Below, piece by piece: positions 35,744-47,150 of a DNA stretch of 64,000 nt. Positions within the stretch are counted from its first letter, which is position 1, and every line of letters begins with the position of its first letter. The position numbers and the translations under genes are program-made. This DNA comes from Atherinomorus stipes (taxonomy: Eukaryota > Chordata > Actinopteri > Atheriniformes > Atherinidae): positions 310,001-374,000 of the forward strand of contig JALJCO010012873.1 of assembly GCA_023101725.1 (NCBI GenBank), written 5' to 3'. The notes under the pieces are model-generated. The model had not been told where the DNA came from. It was given only the letters and a program-made list of their open reading frames with translations, and ran no database searches.

Positions 35744-36607
35744 TAGGGATGTCACAATTACTTCATATCACATTTAATTTCAGTATTAAATGCCACGATC
35801 AATACTTTTAAGATCCTTCAATGTCATTTTCCATAAAAGATCATGTCTGAACCAAATCAGCAGATCAGAGAAGCGTCTACATGTAACAAGTTAAACAACA
35901 TCCTCACGTTGCTGATTGTGTTGCTCAGCTCGAGTTAAGAGGCAAAGTAATGCAGAGGAAGAGTTATTTCCTCCAAATAGACAGATAAACTCATCAGTTA
36001 CAAGGTTTTTGGCTTACAGTAAGTAAAAAAAAACAAGGTGTGATTGTGGAGGACAGCTCCATGCTTTTAGTGGTCAGTGATCAATGGTCTGCGGAAGAAA
36101 GCGGATTTAATTCCAGATATGTGGTCTAGTTTCTTCATTTCCAATATTCCAGGATTATTTATGTGTCAAACAGCAGCTCGCGGAAGCTGGCAAAAGCGAA
36201 GGAGCTAGCATTTTTATAATGTAGTTTCTAGAAAGAAGCCTCCCAAGTCCAGGTGAAGATCCCGTAGCCTCCCCAAGTCCAAGTAGATGTCCCATTGTCT
36301 ACCAAGTCCAGATACATTCTGTAATCTTTTCATGTGTTTTTTTTCTGAGAGAAATCCAGAGTTACCGTGTAAAGGTCGGGTTTATTTATTCTGCCCAACA
36401 GAGGAGATTTAGTTGTTATTTTCTTTGTTTCTACATGACTTTTTTTTTGTTGTTGTTGGCATCAAAAGATGAAAATAAGTTATTCATATCGAGCTAGAAG
36501 GAGCATTCATGCGGTTTTATCCATTTATGATGTTGGGGAGAGTACTTAAAATAATCACGATAACTGTAGAATGATGGTTATTTCTTCGACAATAATCACA
36601 CCAAGAA
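35744..36607. mobile_element. Degenerate hAT-like element
   Basis: Left end TAGGGATGTCACAATTACTT is clear. A subterminal right-type segment (AAATAATCACGATAACTG, GACAATAATCACACC) appears at 36550-36605, but the right terminus itself is missing, so the boundary is approximate. Confidence 0.5.
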
Positions 36608-36782
36608 AATCTGCAATTCTTCTGTTTCATGTTTTTAAAGAAGCGGAAAGTGATCCATTCTTTACCACGGTGGCACCAACAATAATACCATGATTTGAAA
36701 TGTCAATGGGCTCACTGACCATCCATCATGAAGCTGAAAATATTCGGAAATATTCTCTGAAGTGAAATTTTCCCCTATTAAT

Positions 36783-36926
36783 GGGCTCTATGCACAACTC
36801 CACTACTTCCTGAACTGAAGCCAGCTCCTTTGTTTCCTGTCTTTCATGACTGGACAAACTGATTAATCCAGGAGTGTCTGGCCATTGTCCTCTTGGTTAC
36901 TGTGGTCAGACACACCAGGATTACTC
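36783..36926. mobile_element. Foldback MITE copy, left part
   Basis: GGGCTCTATGCACAACTCCA, CTACTTCCTGAACTGAAG, CCTTTGTTTCCTGTCTTTCA and ACTGATTAATCCAGG match the left arm of the palindromic element at 46325-46535. The right arm begins (GTCAGACACACCAGGATTA) and is then cut off. Its terminal piece appears again at 37557-37599 (AAGTTCAGGAAGTCATGGAG), so one copy may have been split by later insertions. Confidence 0.75.
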
Positions 36927-36941
36927 CCCCGCTATTGGTCG

Positions 36942-37120
36942 AGACTGAGTAGCCTAGTGGCAATGTTGCGGACCCTGGCGCTGCAGACCTGGGTTCGAGT
37001 CCCCGAAGCAGCACTCAGGTGAACCACCGTGGGCCTCTGAACAAGGTCTTTCACCCCCACTAAACGTTCCCTGGGCACTGCACCCACTGCTCTCGGGTTA
37101 AACTTGAGATGAGATAAATT
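36942..37120 (+). mobile_element. tRNA-derived SINE
   Basis: A box-like TAGCCTAGTGGCAATG at about 36951 and B box GGGTTCGAGTCCCC at 36991-37004, spaced as in a tRNA promoter. The body that follows (GAACAAGGTCTTTCACCCCC, CCCTGGGCACTGCACCCACT) has the look of fish tRNA SINEs. It does not fold as an intact tRNA. Confidence 0.75.
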
Positions 37121-37599
37121 CTATAGGTTTTTATTTTCCTTCTTGCCCCCCTGTCTGCCCCTTATAGTGAAGAGAATTTAGGAAGTGTTGTGAAATGTAA
37201 AAACGTTGAATAGGACGTTAATTTGCTTTTATATGTGTATTTAGTAAAACTATGCATCATGGTTTCATAGCGCTGTCCATGGTGACGACTGTCGTCCTTG
37301 TCAGCAGCGTCAGCCGTCACTGGATGATAATAGTCTCAGATATGTTTTTCCGGGGTGAACTAGTTTTATATTTACAGATTTTGGCTTTGCAGAGCATGTT
37401 TATTGGATCATCTATGTGACCTGAATGATATTCAGTTTTCTGGTGGTAATGTTGAGTATGTGTCTTGTTGGGAGTTTTATCAATGGGGTTCTTTTGGCAC
37501 TGATGGTTAAGGTGAAGGCCCAGCTGTGGAGCTCACAGTTCGCCACTGTTATCATTATTAAGTTCAGGAAGTCATGGAGTTGTGCACAAAGCTTATTAG

Positions 37600-39801
37600 C
37601 AGTCCCTTGCCTCCTTGTAGCGTGTTTTTCTAGTTCTATATGGGAAGGCCAGCCTCAAGAGAAGAAGAGTCCAAACATCATTAACTCTCATATACAAGGG
37701 AGTTAGAGTAAGGATTCAGTAAGAGACGTGGGATGCTGCAGGTATCTGGAAGTGAAAGTGGGTTCCAGTGGTAGTGGACATGAGTAAAGACCTGCAGGTA
37801 TTTCAAAATCTTTGATCAGGACAATAGAGTCACCTCTGAAACTACACAGCCCTTAAGGTGTAGGAGTGAGAACCCTGTGAGGAAACAACAAATCTGCAAT
37901 AAGGAGCCGGGGGATGTGCTGGAACAAGATGTGCAAGGGCTCCAGCTCAGGAATTCAGTGATCTGCAGCAAACATCTTGGCGCCAATGCATACAGAACAG
38001 CATGACTCAGATACAATTTGGTGCTATATTAGGAAGGGCTGATTTTCTTTTACCTCACCAGTGTACATTATAAAACCACATAAATACTTTTAAATGAAAG
38101 TTTCTTAGTTTAGCCTCTTTAGTAATTTTAAAATTGAGAAACATTGTAAAATCTTCCTATTTTGTTCATTAATTTAGAAACAAATGTTATTCTAGGAAAT
38201 AAAAAGAAAAGCATGCATATTCCTGTATTCAACAAAATATAAATGAACTGAATTAAAATTTAAGCAAACAGTAAGTGGCTCTAAGGCTAAATGAATTATC
38301 GAGTCCCAGTGTAATTTAAAGATAGGAGTAATTAAATAATCGCCTCACACCATCACTAGTCAGCAGCATCGGCCCTCACAGCAGAGGAAAATCATTTACC
38401 TCTCCCCTCCACTTGTGAAGGCAGCGAAACTGCCGGCCAGCAGCCGCTAAACGTTTGAAGTGTGAGCGTTAGAGCCAGGAGGGAGGTCAGACCGGTTAAC
38501 GTGTAGCTATCAGTAACAGTAAACCAGATTTCTACAATGACCTGAGCCGCCCTACTCCCTCACACACACACACACTCAGAAAACCACATGATATCTGCAG
38601 GAAAACATGCAGGGCCATCTAACAGGTTGGAGTCTAAAACGTGAGATCTCACCACCTCCTCTTCTCCTCTAACCTCATGTCACTGACAGATTTGTACTAA
38701 AAGGTCTCATCGCAGTGCAAAGCTAGAAGCTAAATATGCAAAGGTTCATTTAGTAAAGAAAGAATAAAACAACACCACTCTGACACCTCTAAACCATCCA
38801 AGCAAGCAGCGATGAATAATGACAGTTCCCCAAAAAGCAACCTAATCTCCACCGTTTTCTGCAGCGGAAAACCGACAGACGAATTCAGCCTCAATCAAGC
38901 GCAGAGTTATACTCACAGTTTCTCTTTAGATCGCAGACACACAGGAAACTTACTGCTAACTTCACTTAGTGGCAGTCACATGGAAGACTCCTCTCACCCT
39001 AGAAAGCTTTGAGCAGCTGAAATGACTCACATCCCCTCTTCCAACCTCTGTCAACCATCATGAGGAGGTAAACATTTCCAAATATGGAGAAAAAATGAAG
39101 ACAGTATTGAGGGCAATATCAGTTTGGTTTGCTTTTAGTTCGGAATGCCATACTCTGAGAGCCAGAGTCCCTCCACAGAGCCAGCTCTGTGGTGCATACC
39201 TCTCACTTGGAATAATAATGATGATTGTAGAGAACTTTGCAGAGTCGTTTTGGGTTCATTCTGACCTAAGATGGGTAATAATGTGAGCCTGCTCCATCAG
39301 CTTGTAGAATAAATAATAAACATGTACACAGCTGAACAGAAAATCTCAATGAATTGCTAAAATGCAGAGAAAGAGAATTTAGCAAGCCCAGATTGGCACA
39401 TAGAGATACCCTATTTGCTATGAGAAGTCATCTCATTGCACAGATTGTCTTCAAGTGATTAAGAAGGTGTAATTAAAGTCTGATTACTCCCACGAGAGCC
39501 ATAGGTCAACTGCTTTACATCCGCCAAGAGAGAACATTATGTCGCCCTTCCTGGACTGGAATTGAAGAGCATCTTGGCTTGAGAGTCCTCATTTCCTTAA
39601 ACAGCACAACCTATTTCATCATGGTCCCAAAGGAAACCACTGCATTCGCTGCAATTCATGCCTATAATTCTTATCCTCCAACCTGGTTTAAAAAATAATC
39701 ATTACTGGAAGGGCCAGCTCAGCGTAAACAGTTATATTATAAGCTGTGTAACTGACTGTAATACAGCATCTCAGCATCAGAACTTGAGAAAAGATGAGCA
39801 G
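37600..39801. other. Unassigned; possible conserved block at 39360-39560
   Basis: A CpG-bearing block at 38340-38560 ends on the minus strand with a donor-like GAGAG/GTAAAT (38402). The block 39360-39560 lacks repeats and contains GGTGTAATTAAAGTCTGATT. Neither can be assigned. A short CA run lies at 38560-38576. Confidence 0.35.
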
Positions 39802-40225
39802 TAGCTGTGCAATATACTGGTATGACAAGAAAGATGTGATATTTACATGAGAGAGGTATAATATTTACATATACCGTTATATCGCAATGTTATAATCAGG
39901 GAACACTGTCATATGATTATTTAAACTGTCTGACAGACAATCCTCCCCAAGACTTCTACAACGAAATCATCATTGGCCAGCCAACTTTGTAGAACTATTT
40001 CGATTTAACAAACATTTCTAACTAGTGTTTTATCAATTCCAACACTGAAACGCAGCTATACCTTTAAGCTAAACATGTTTCAATACTAAAAAAACAAGTG
40101 TTTGGTATGAAATTGAACATTCAGATAAATTAGGGTAAAAATACCGGTATATCTCGTATCGTCATCTTAAACAAATATATTGTGATATGATATCAATGTG
40201 ATGCGATCCATATCACCCAGCCCTG
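39802..40225. mobile_element. Decayed hAT-like MITE
   Basis: Left TAGCTGTGCAATATACTGGT and right GATCCATATCACCCAGCCCT resemble the TAGGGCTGGGCGATAT family, with ATACCG/ATACCGGTAT words inside both arms. Boundaries and duplication are uncertain. Confidence 0.6.
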
Positions 40226-40375
40226 TGAGAAAGTGGAATGACGACGACCGATGGAAGAAAGCAGGGAGGGGGAGCATCATAATTTGGTATTTTGTTTCAT
40301 GGAAAGCCAAAAATCTGAAAAGCTTGAAAGCACAAAAAGACAGCATGCTAAACAGGTCTTCCAGCTCAGTCCATA

Positions 40376-40505
40376 TGACAGTGTGGTCCTGTCACTATGC
40401 CTCTGACTGATCATGCGCCCTGGCTACTCAGCCACAGGGATGTTCCTTTGGCTGAATGGTCAGCCCGCATGACTTTCCGGGAGTCTGGGGATCAAATCCC
40501 TCCCT
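40376..40505 (+). mobile_element. tRNA-like SINE fragment, copy 1
   Basis: TTTGGCTGAATGGTCAGC followed by GGGGATCAAATCCC resembles the A and B boxes of a tRNA promoter. The upstream part (GTGTGGTCCTGTCACTATGC, CTCTGACTGATCATGCGCCC) is shared with an inverted copy at 58206-58375. Confidence 0.6.
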
Positions 40506-41599
40506 TCTATACACATATAGAAGAGCTTTGAGCCTTTTTAAACTTGAAGACAGTCGTGTCCTGAAGAAACTACACTAAAAAAAATTAATCTGGCAAGACG
40601 TAAACACAACAAAATAAATATACTACATTAAAAAATAAAAATACAAGTTTGTGTTTGTACAGGATTACATCTACTGTTAAAATGCGTTGTTCAAATCACG
40701 AGATATTCTACATAATTTCCTTTACAGTTTTCTCAGGTAACCTTATGTGCAGCCGGACAACAATCTTGTTTCACTCACTCTGCTCTGATTTACCATGTGA
40801 GAGGAAACACGACTTCTTAACTTGTGAGACTTCTGCGTAAAGTCAACTTGAAGAGATGAAGTTAGCAAAGTTTGAAGGAATTTTGACTCTTTTTTTTTTT
40901 TTTTTTTTTTTTTAGAAAGTAACCTCAGTTTTCAGATGTTTGAAGATGGACAGTATGGACAGCTCTCTCTAAGCATTCACACCTAATAGTCTGCAGGACT
41001 CTGTACAACTGCAAGTTCTTCCAGTCCAAGTTTGCTTTGACACTGCACAGAGTCAAACGAACCGAGTCTTAATATAATGGTTTCCTCTCCTCACCAGAGG
41101 CAGCGCTGCATCAGGAATCGCTAAAATAGAATAAAAAGCAACTAACAAAGAAGAAAACAGGCTCATCTATGGGTTCATGTGGGACAGCTCGTGTTTCCAT
41201 CAGTCAAACATGGTGCTGCATTTGATCGAAGTGGTCTGGCTTGATCACATTTTTCAGAACTTTTTCCACTTTTTTGCTCCACATGAGCAATCTCTCCCAG
41301 CTATTGTTCTAAACCAGTGTATGTTTTGGTTGATTTTACCCACAATGCCCTGCATTGTAGTTCACTTCCTGCATTTCATTCACTTGAAACAGATCAAGAT
41401 CAAAGTCTGTAGGCAGACCAGAGTTCACTCTTTGATTCATATCAGCGTTTCTTTGCATATTTTCTTCCCAAAACTGGACTTCCTGAGCAAACAAACTCAG
41501 TTTTGAATAATAAGGGCTGGTGAGAACCCACCATTAATGTCCCAGCACAGCATGAGGTTAGGGCTTTGAGTCATTGCAACATCATTATTTTCCTTCTTT
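40506..41599. other. No gene recognised; T-run at 40890-40913
   Basis: AT-rich sequence with a 24-base T tract. The 109-codon frame at 41177-41506 has no motif. Confidence 0.4.
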
Positions 41600-43085
41600 A
41601 GTCATGTTCTTGGAGATCTGCTGCTTTTTTGGGGTCATTGTCTCGTTGTTTGATCCAGTTTCAGTTTGACATGACTTTGGTATCCAGGGGAGTTTACAGT
41701 CCAGACAATGACAACAAGGTGCCCATGTCCTTTGGCAAAACAAACCCAAATCATCAAGCCTCCACCACTGTGCCTGACAGTTTGTACGAAGCCTGTCCCT
41801 AAACATTTTGCAGTACATCACAGCCAAACATTCTTCATCTGTCCAAAGGACTTTGCTCTGGAAGTCATTTTAGTCAGATGATTGTAGAGAAACTGTAAAA
41901 TTTCTCCGGCAACTCTTCCAAACAAGCCGTACTTACCCAACACAATCTATCTGTAGTTGCACTGTCATAAACTTTAACATTAAACATGTCTACTAAGGCC
42001 TGGAGAGTCTGAGATGTTGCTCTCGGGGTTTGTTAGCTTAAAGGGGAAGTTCGTTTGTTTTCAATCTGGACCTATTTTCTAGCATGAAATACATTCATTT
42101 ACTCACCCAGAGAGTTTTGGTGCAACTTGAATTCCTTATATGGATATATAGATCCACTCGAGATCAGCATATGTCCAATAAAATGGAAGTGATGGGGCAA
42201 CCGCACGCAGCCTCTAAATAAGGCATTATCCACTACAAACACCTTCATTTCACCAATGTTTTGTTGCCAAACATTAGTTGGACCCCCCCTGTGAGGTCGA
42301 AGCGGCTTTTTTGTGGTGATTCCTCCTTATTTACAGACCTCTTAACTGTGGCGACTTTGATGGCGTCACTATTATGCAACACCATAACAATTCAATGTCT
42401 GTAAATATGGACGAATCACCACAAAACCACCCTCCCCACGCACACTCAGTAATCAGCGGATCACTGCGATCTATGAGTTTATTTCTACCACGGCTAAAGT
42501 GCTTGGTGACATATCTGTGGAGAGATCCGATTTCCTCAGAACAAGTGATCTGAAACATCTCATCCACCATCCTGCTCCGACGCCGCATCCACACACTCCT
42601 CTGTACAGATGTTGAAGCAATTGTTCCACACAAAGAAGTCATCACAAATGCATTTCTCTTCTTCCTCCATCTTCATAAAACCTGCTCATACATTTGCCAA
42701 CTGCCGCCACAAATTGCTTTCAACGTGAGCTGCAAATGCCAGTAACCTCCATGTTTGTTTGCATTGGTTTCTATGACCACCGTTACGTGCGTGATGTCAT
42801 TCATGTTTAACTGTGCACGCATATCACTTCAGAAGCATGAGCTTTTCATATTGCAGTCGAAGGACAGGCTACATTTAGAAATGTAATGTGAACTCTCACA
42901 CAAAAAAATCGTATCTGACCAAAAATCGGAACTGATCATTAAGACCTGCGGTGTGAACGTAACCAATCTGACTTTTGGGTAAAATTGCTGGGACTTTCAC
43001 TGCTAGGAATACTGACAGCTGTCTTGAATGTTTCTTCAAGTTTAAAAAGTTCTTCTCTTCTTTGCAACTAATGTAAATAGTTCCA
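41600..43085 (-). pseudogene. Tc1-like transposase pseudogene, family E, split by an insertion
   Basis: Minus-strand remnant of a Tc1-type transposase. The catalytic middle lies at 41600-41860, where one frame reads SGGGLMIWVCFAKGHGHLVV, the family's GGG-x-M-x-W-x-CF signature. The helix-turn-helix region follows at 41900-42035 (nucleotides TAAACTTTAACATTAAACAT, GGCCTGGAGAGTCTGAGATG). The gene continues only at 42962-43060 (TTGCTGGGACTTTCACTGCT, AGCTGTCTTGAATGTTTCTT). The 0.9 kb between is foreign. Several stops and frameshifts interrupt the frame and the final catalytic region is missing, so it is dead. The terminal repeats could not be located on either side. Confidence 0.8.
42042..42960. 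mobile_element. Insertion within the family E Tc1 remnant
   Basis: Begins AGGGGAAGTTCGTTTG directly after TTAA (42038-42041), the start of a common fish TTAA-type MITE. The expected right end (GAAGTTCCCCT) is not found. From about 42840 the sequence changes to another repeat type (GACCTGCGGTGTGAACGTAA), so at least two elements may be stacked. Confidence 0.6.
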
Positions 43086-43373
43086 GACTGACAAAACAAC
43101 TACTCTTGCATTTTTTTCATTGTGACAGTCAGATTTAAAATCTATTCCCACATCTGAAGCTTGGCAGATTTTCTCAGAAAGGCGCCTCTTAACGATGGCT
43201 AATCCACCATCATCTTCATCTTGTCTCTTCTCTAAGATCTCTCTCACCAGTAAAAGTTAGTCTGATGTTAAATCTTATCTCTTTCTCTGTCACTTTCTCT
43301 CTTTTTTTTTTTCCCCATCTCTTCCTCTGATAATGTCGTCTTGGGTGTGTTTGCTGGTGCGTACTCTAAATGG

Positions 43374-43796
43374 TAGGGATGCACGATAATTATCGGGTCG
43401 ATAATTATCGGGCCGATAACAGGAAATTATGACGTCATTCCGATAAGTCCGATATCATGAGGACATACCCCGATAACTTATGTCCCATAAAGTTGGAATT
43501 TTTAAGATCAGACATGCAGAAGTTGAAAATCCCACTTTATGCTTATCACGCTGAGATATTGCGATTGGGGAAAGAAAGCTGCTGCTTCACAGGTGAGACC
43601 CAAAACTGCTTCCAAACTTCTTTCCCTACCTTATTTTAGACTCAAACTACCCCACACAGTTGGAATTTTTGATTTGGTATAGTTAGGTATGTAGCCTATG
43701 TGTGTTATCGGTATTGGTTATCGGTATCGGCCTTTAGGAGTTGAAATTTATCGGTTATCGGTATCGGTTTTAAAAAATAGTTATCGTGCATCCCTA
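43374..43796. mobile_element. Complete hAT MITE, 423 bp
   Basis: Ends TAGGGATGCACGATAATTAT and GTTATCGTGCATCCCTA, arms rich in TATCGG words. A perfect 8-bp duplication CTAAATGG flanks it at 43366-43373 and 43797-43804. The interior, 43484-43670, matches the minus strand of 12310-12550. Confidence 0.96.
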
Positions 43797-43804
43797 CTAA
43801 ATGG

Positions 43805-44944
43805 CCAGTGTGTTGATATCCAGTCACTAGCGTGGGATCTGGCATCATACACGAAAATTCAGCAGTAAAGTGACGCACCACAAGAAAGAAGTTATGAAGA
43901 GCATTTTCTCAGCCTCAGGTTGCTGAAGGGCAACGACAGGTCCAGAAATGTACTTAATAAATGTCACTGTGCCATCAAAATGAGTGAAAAGCACAAAGTT
44001 TTAAGGTTGGAAAGTTATGCAACGCTACTTTAAGAGATTTTGTCTTGTTCTAAGCATTCTTCCTTGTAAAAATGTGGTCCTTTACTTCCCACAGTGACCC
44101 CTGACGACTATTCAGCTGGAACATGGAGCCACAACCATAAATCAAATTTTTCCATATTTTTTTTAACCTTTGGAGACATAGCTCAATATAAAGGTGACAC
44201 TAAACCTGATGTGCAAAAGCACAGTAAGACAGCAGAACAATGAGAAGTTTAAGGGGAAAAGTACATCCTGAAACACAATGAACAGCATACTGTTCAGTTG
44301 AGCGGTACTACTGAACTGCCACATTACAATGGAAACAAACTTTCAGAGTAGTTATATCACCACCTGACAAGAAACACAAAAAACACAAGAAAAACAAAAA
44401 CAGTGAAGTACAACAAAAATTATTTTACCTCTTTTGTTTCCTCTCTGAATCCAAGGGACGTCTGGAAGCCAAATGAAGCTCTTTCCAGTATGGTTCAATC
44501 TGTTGGCATTGAGAAATAAAGACAAGTCCATGTTACTCAAATAGATTATTATAGATTACCCAACTATAATTGGGTTGTGCAGGACCACACCAGCATAGTA
44601 AATAGATCCTGTCATTTGAGAGGCATTTTTTTCCCCCAGAGATCCAGTCATTCATCTGAGGAACGATGAAACCTGGCCCAGCTTCTATAAATTCAACCTA
44701 TGAACTGAAGTGCAAGTTTTCCATTTAAATTCTAATCTGTCAGGCACCCGTCACACTGCTGAGAGCAACGCAACACTCACAACATCAACAGAGAAACAAA
44801 GCTGACAAGTGGCACCGCAGCACAACAATGATGTGGTGAAGCCAAACAGACTGAAATCATTATGAAAATGCAACTGACAGGTGACTGACCAGTTGGCTCA
44901 AACTCTGAGCTGGCCTAACTCCCATTAAGAATGTTATACAGGAG
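43805..44944. other. No gene recognised
   Basis: AT-rich with A-rich stretches; nothing assignable. Confidence 0.4.
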
Positions 44945-45030
44945 GTTAGGGATGCTCAATATTGGATTTTTGGCAGATAGCCGATGTACTATTTTACTAC
45001 TCATTTGGCCAAAGTAGACATGTTTTGCTC
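44945..45030 (+). mobile_element. hAT left end fragment
   Basis: TTAGGGATGCTCAATATTGG and AGATAGCCGATGTACTA resemble a hAT left arm. No right end was found. Confidence 0.5.
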
Positions 45031-45481
45031 ATGACAACAACAAAAAAAAACAACTGATGGATCAAAATACCCAGCACAATCCATCACAGTTCAGAAAAAC
45101 ATGACTCTGATCATTTCTGTGGAGAAAAAGGAACTCAGGGCTGTGATTAAGACACAGTGGATGTTAAAATGCTTTCTTTATTTGTATACAATCTACTATT
45201 CTAATGACAGTAGAATTGCCAGTTTTTGACCAATCTACGGCGTCAAATCAGGGTAATGTCTAAAAACAGAACACTCGACCATGAAACGTACTGCAACAAT
45301 TAGTCAACGTTGCCAACAAAAGTTGACAGTGAAAACAGTCGACAATAGGGCTGCCACAAACGATTATTTTGGTAATTGACTAGTCACCAGTTATTTTGGA
45401 GATTAGTTGACATCATCGCTTCTCTCCCATCTCTGCTCAGAGCTGCGCATGCGCAATAGAGCACAGACCTAGGAAAAAAAA

Positions 45482-45690
45482 ATGGCATTGGACCAGGGAA
45501 AGAAACAGCGACCCAAGACATCTAAAGTTGGAGACCACTTCCTATTAAACTTACAAAATAAAATAAGTACTTGTAAGATTTGCAAAGTTAACTTTGTGTA
45601 CCACAAAAGTATGCCTGCAATGCACGAAAATTTTAAAAGGAGGCATGTCAGACTTGAGGAAGACTCAGAAGATAACATATGTTGGCGTTT
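45482..45690 (+). pseudogene. hAT transposase BED zinc finger remnant
   Basis: The frame from the ATG at 45482 reads MALDQGKKQRPKTSKVGDHF, then a C-x2-C pair in STCKICKVNFVYH, and AMHENFKRRHV about 20 residues later. This is a BED-type finger, used by hAT transposases for end binding and shared with ZBED host proteins. Relatives usually have W in place of the G of KVGDHF, and HEHLKRKH in place of HENFKRRH, so one zinc ligand seems lost. Past about residue 70 the frame runs into the inserted MITE and stops. No RNase H-like catalytic part survives anywhere in the element. A host gene is unlikely, since the frame sits inside clear hAT ends. Confidence 0.8.
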
Positions 45691-45761
45691 ACAGCCCCCC
45701 ATGGCGACTAAGCGCTTAAATGTGCAATATCACATGGTCTTTCTACAGCCATCCTCTAAAC

Positions 45762-46658
45762 CAGGGCTGTCCAATTTGGGGCCCGGGGGCCAAAGTTGGC
45801 CTGCCACCTATGATTTTTGGCCCACTGCCAATTGTCATTCTTTTCAAAATTGAGATTTTCTGAGCAATGTGAAAAGTTATTCTGATATTTATTCATTGTT
45901 GCACTTCCCTTCTAACCACAAATGACCATTGCATTACATTGTGGGAAAGTGTGGCGCTGTTGTTTTTCTATCAGCTCATGAAAGCCCATGATCAGAGAAT
46001 AAATCAGAAGATTGTCAAGTGTCAGATAGTTCATGAAAAGCAGTGGCACACTGACAAAAAAGTTTAAAAGTAGTCAGGAACAAGAGTACTTTTTTTTTTT
46101 TTTACAGTAATCAATTTCAAAGTAGCATGCCTAATATTCAGGCAGAAAGTCAATGTTTGATTTAGTAAAATTTTTCGTGATATATTTTTGGTCTCATGGA
46201 GGTTTGAACTGATGTTTTACCAAATGTTTTTTGAAGGCCTGTTTGGACATTCAGTAATTTCAGGCTGTGAAGAAAAAGTATTCATTTTACACATTACTTT
46301 GTATGAGGTTTTATTTTTGACAACGGGCTCTATGCACAGCTCCACTACTTCCTGAACTTAAGGTAGCTCCTTTGTTTCCTGTCCTTCATTACTGGACGAA
46401 CTGATTAACCCAGGTGTGCCTGACCTCAGTAACTGGCCAGACACACCTGGATTAATCAGTTCGTCCAATAATCAAAGACAGGAAACAAAGGAGCTACCTT
46501 AAGTTCAGGAAGTAGTGGAGTTGTGCATAGAGCCCATTATGCTATGGGCTAAGCAAATTGGATTTCATACACTGAAACACCAAATTTTAGTTTAGGCCCG
46601 CGACCATCCACCCAGAGTCATTTTTCGCCCTTCAATGTAGAGTATTTTGACACCCCTG
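45762..46658. mobile_element. hAT MITE nested in the larger hAT, 897 bp
   Basis: Left end CAGGGCTGTCCAATTTGGGG with GGCCCGGGGGCCAAAG; right end GAGTATTTTGACACCCCTG. Octamers CTCTAAAC and TTCTAAAT on either side share TCTAAA. It belongs to the CAGGGGTGTCAAA group also seen at 25640. Confidence 0.82.
46325..46535. mobile_element. Near-perfect palindromic foldback MITE, 211 bp
   Basis: Two arms of about 94 bp, from GGGCTCTATGCACAGCTCCA to CCAGGTGTG, face each other with a spacer of roughly 20 bp and differ at only about six positions. Related copies lie at 36783 and 51314. No target duplication is clear. Confidence 0.93.
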
Positions 46659-46954
46659 TTCTAAATGCAAGTCTGGAAAACTGTCAGTAAGTATTTAAAG
46701 ATTTTAGAAACTTCATAAATAAGGAAGATTTATATTTTTAGTGGATTCAGTTCACCATTGTATCAAACCACCCACATGCTAAAATCAGCTTGTCAATGAG
46801 ATAATGCCCAATACAGATTTTTAATATGGCACGAATAATAACTTTGTTAATACTATCCTGTTAAAAATCCCAAACATATTTGATTAATTGTAGGATTTTT
46901 TTTTCTTACCCCCTTCCTTCCTTACCAAGAGCAAATGAATAATAAGATTTATAA

Positions 46955-47072
46955 TCTGTGACAGACTGGCGACCTGTCCAGGGTGTACCCCACCTCTCGC
47001 CTGATAATAGCTGGGATGGGCTCCAGCAACCCCCGCGACCCTGAACTGGATAAGCGGTACAGAAAATGACTG
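46955..47072 (-). mobile_element. SINE/LINE tail fragment
   Basis: GACAGACTGGCGACCTGTCC, AGGGTGTACCCCACCTCTCG, GCTGGGATGGGCTCCAGCAA and ACTGGATAAGCGGTACAGAA is a widespread percomorph retroposon tail. Orientation is uncertain. Confidence 0.65.
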
Positions 47073-47150
47073 ACATGACATGAAGTTGACTAGCTGTTTC
47101 AACGGTTTATGGCTTATCAACTATCAGAAAAGTCACTAGTTGCAGCCCGA

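Larger units (their letters stand above)
45346..47150 (+). mobile_element. hAT element carrying two nested insertions
   Basis: Left end TAGGGCTGCCACAAACGATT; right end AAGTCACTAGTTGCAGCCC, decayed. Just inside the left end lies a BED-finger start (45482). A 897-bp hAT MITE is inserted at 45762-46658, itself holding a foldback element, and a SINE-like tail lies at 46955-47072. Flanking octamers (GTCGACAA, GTGTACAT) agree only partly. Confidence 0.8.

Noticed and set aside
36950..37020. Functional tRNA gene
   Set aside because: A and B boxes are present but the sequence does not form a proper cloverleaf and continues into a SINE body.
37425..37706. Hydrophobic 93-codon frame
   Set aside because: It overlaps the right end of a foldback MITE copy and has no family resemblance.
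38402..38540. Minus-strand exon ending at GAGAG/GTAAAT
   Set aside because: Donor-like signal present, but no acceptor, coding frame or other support; too weak to list as an exon.
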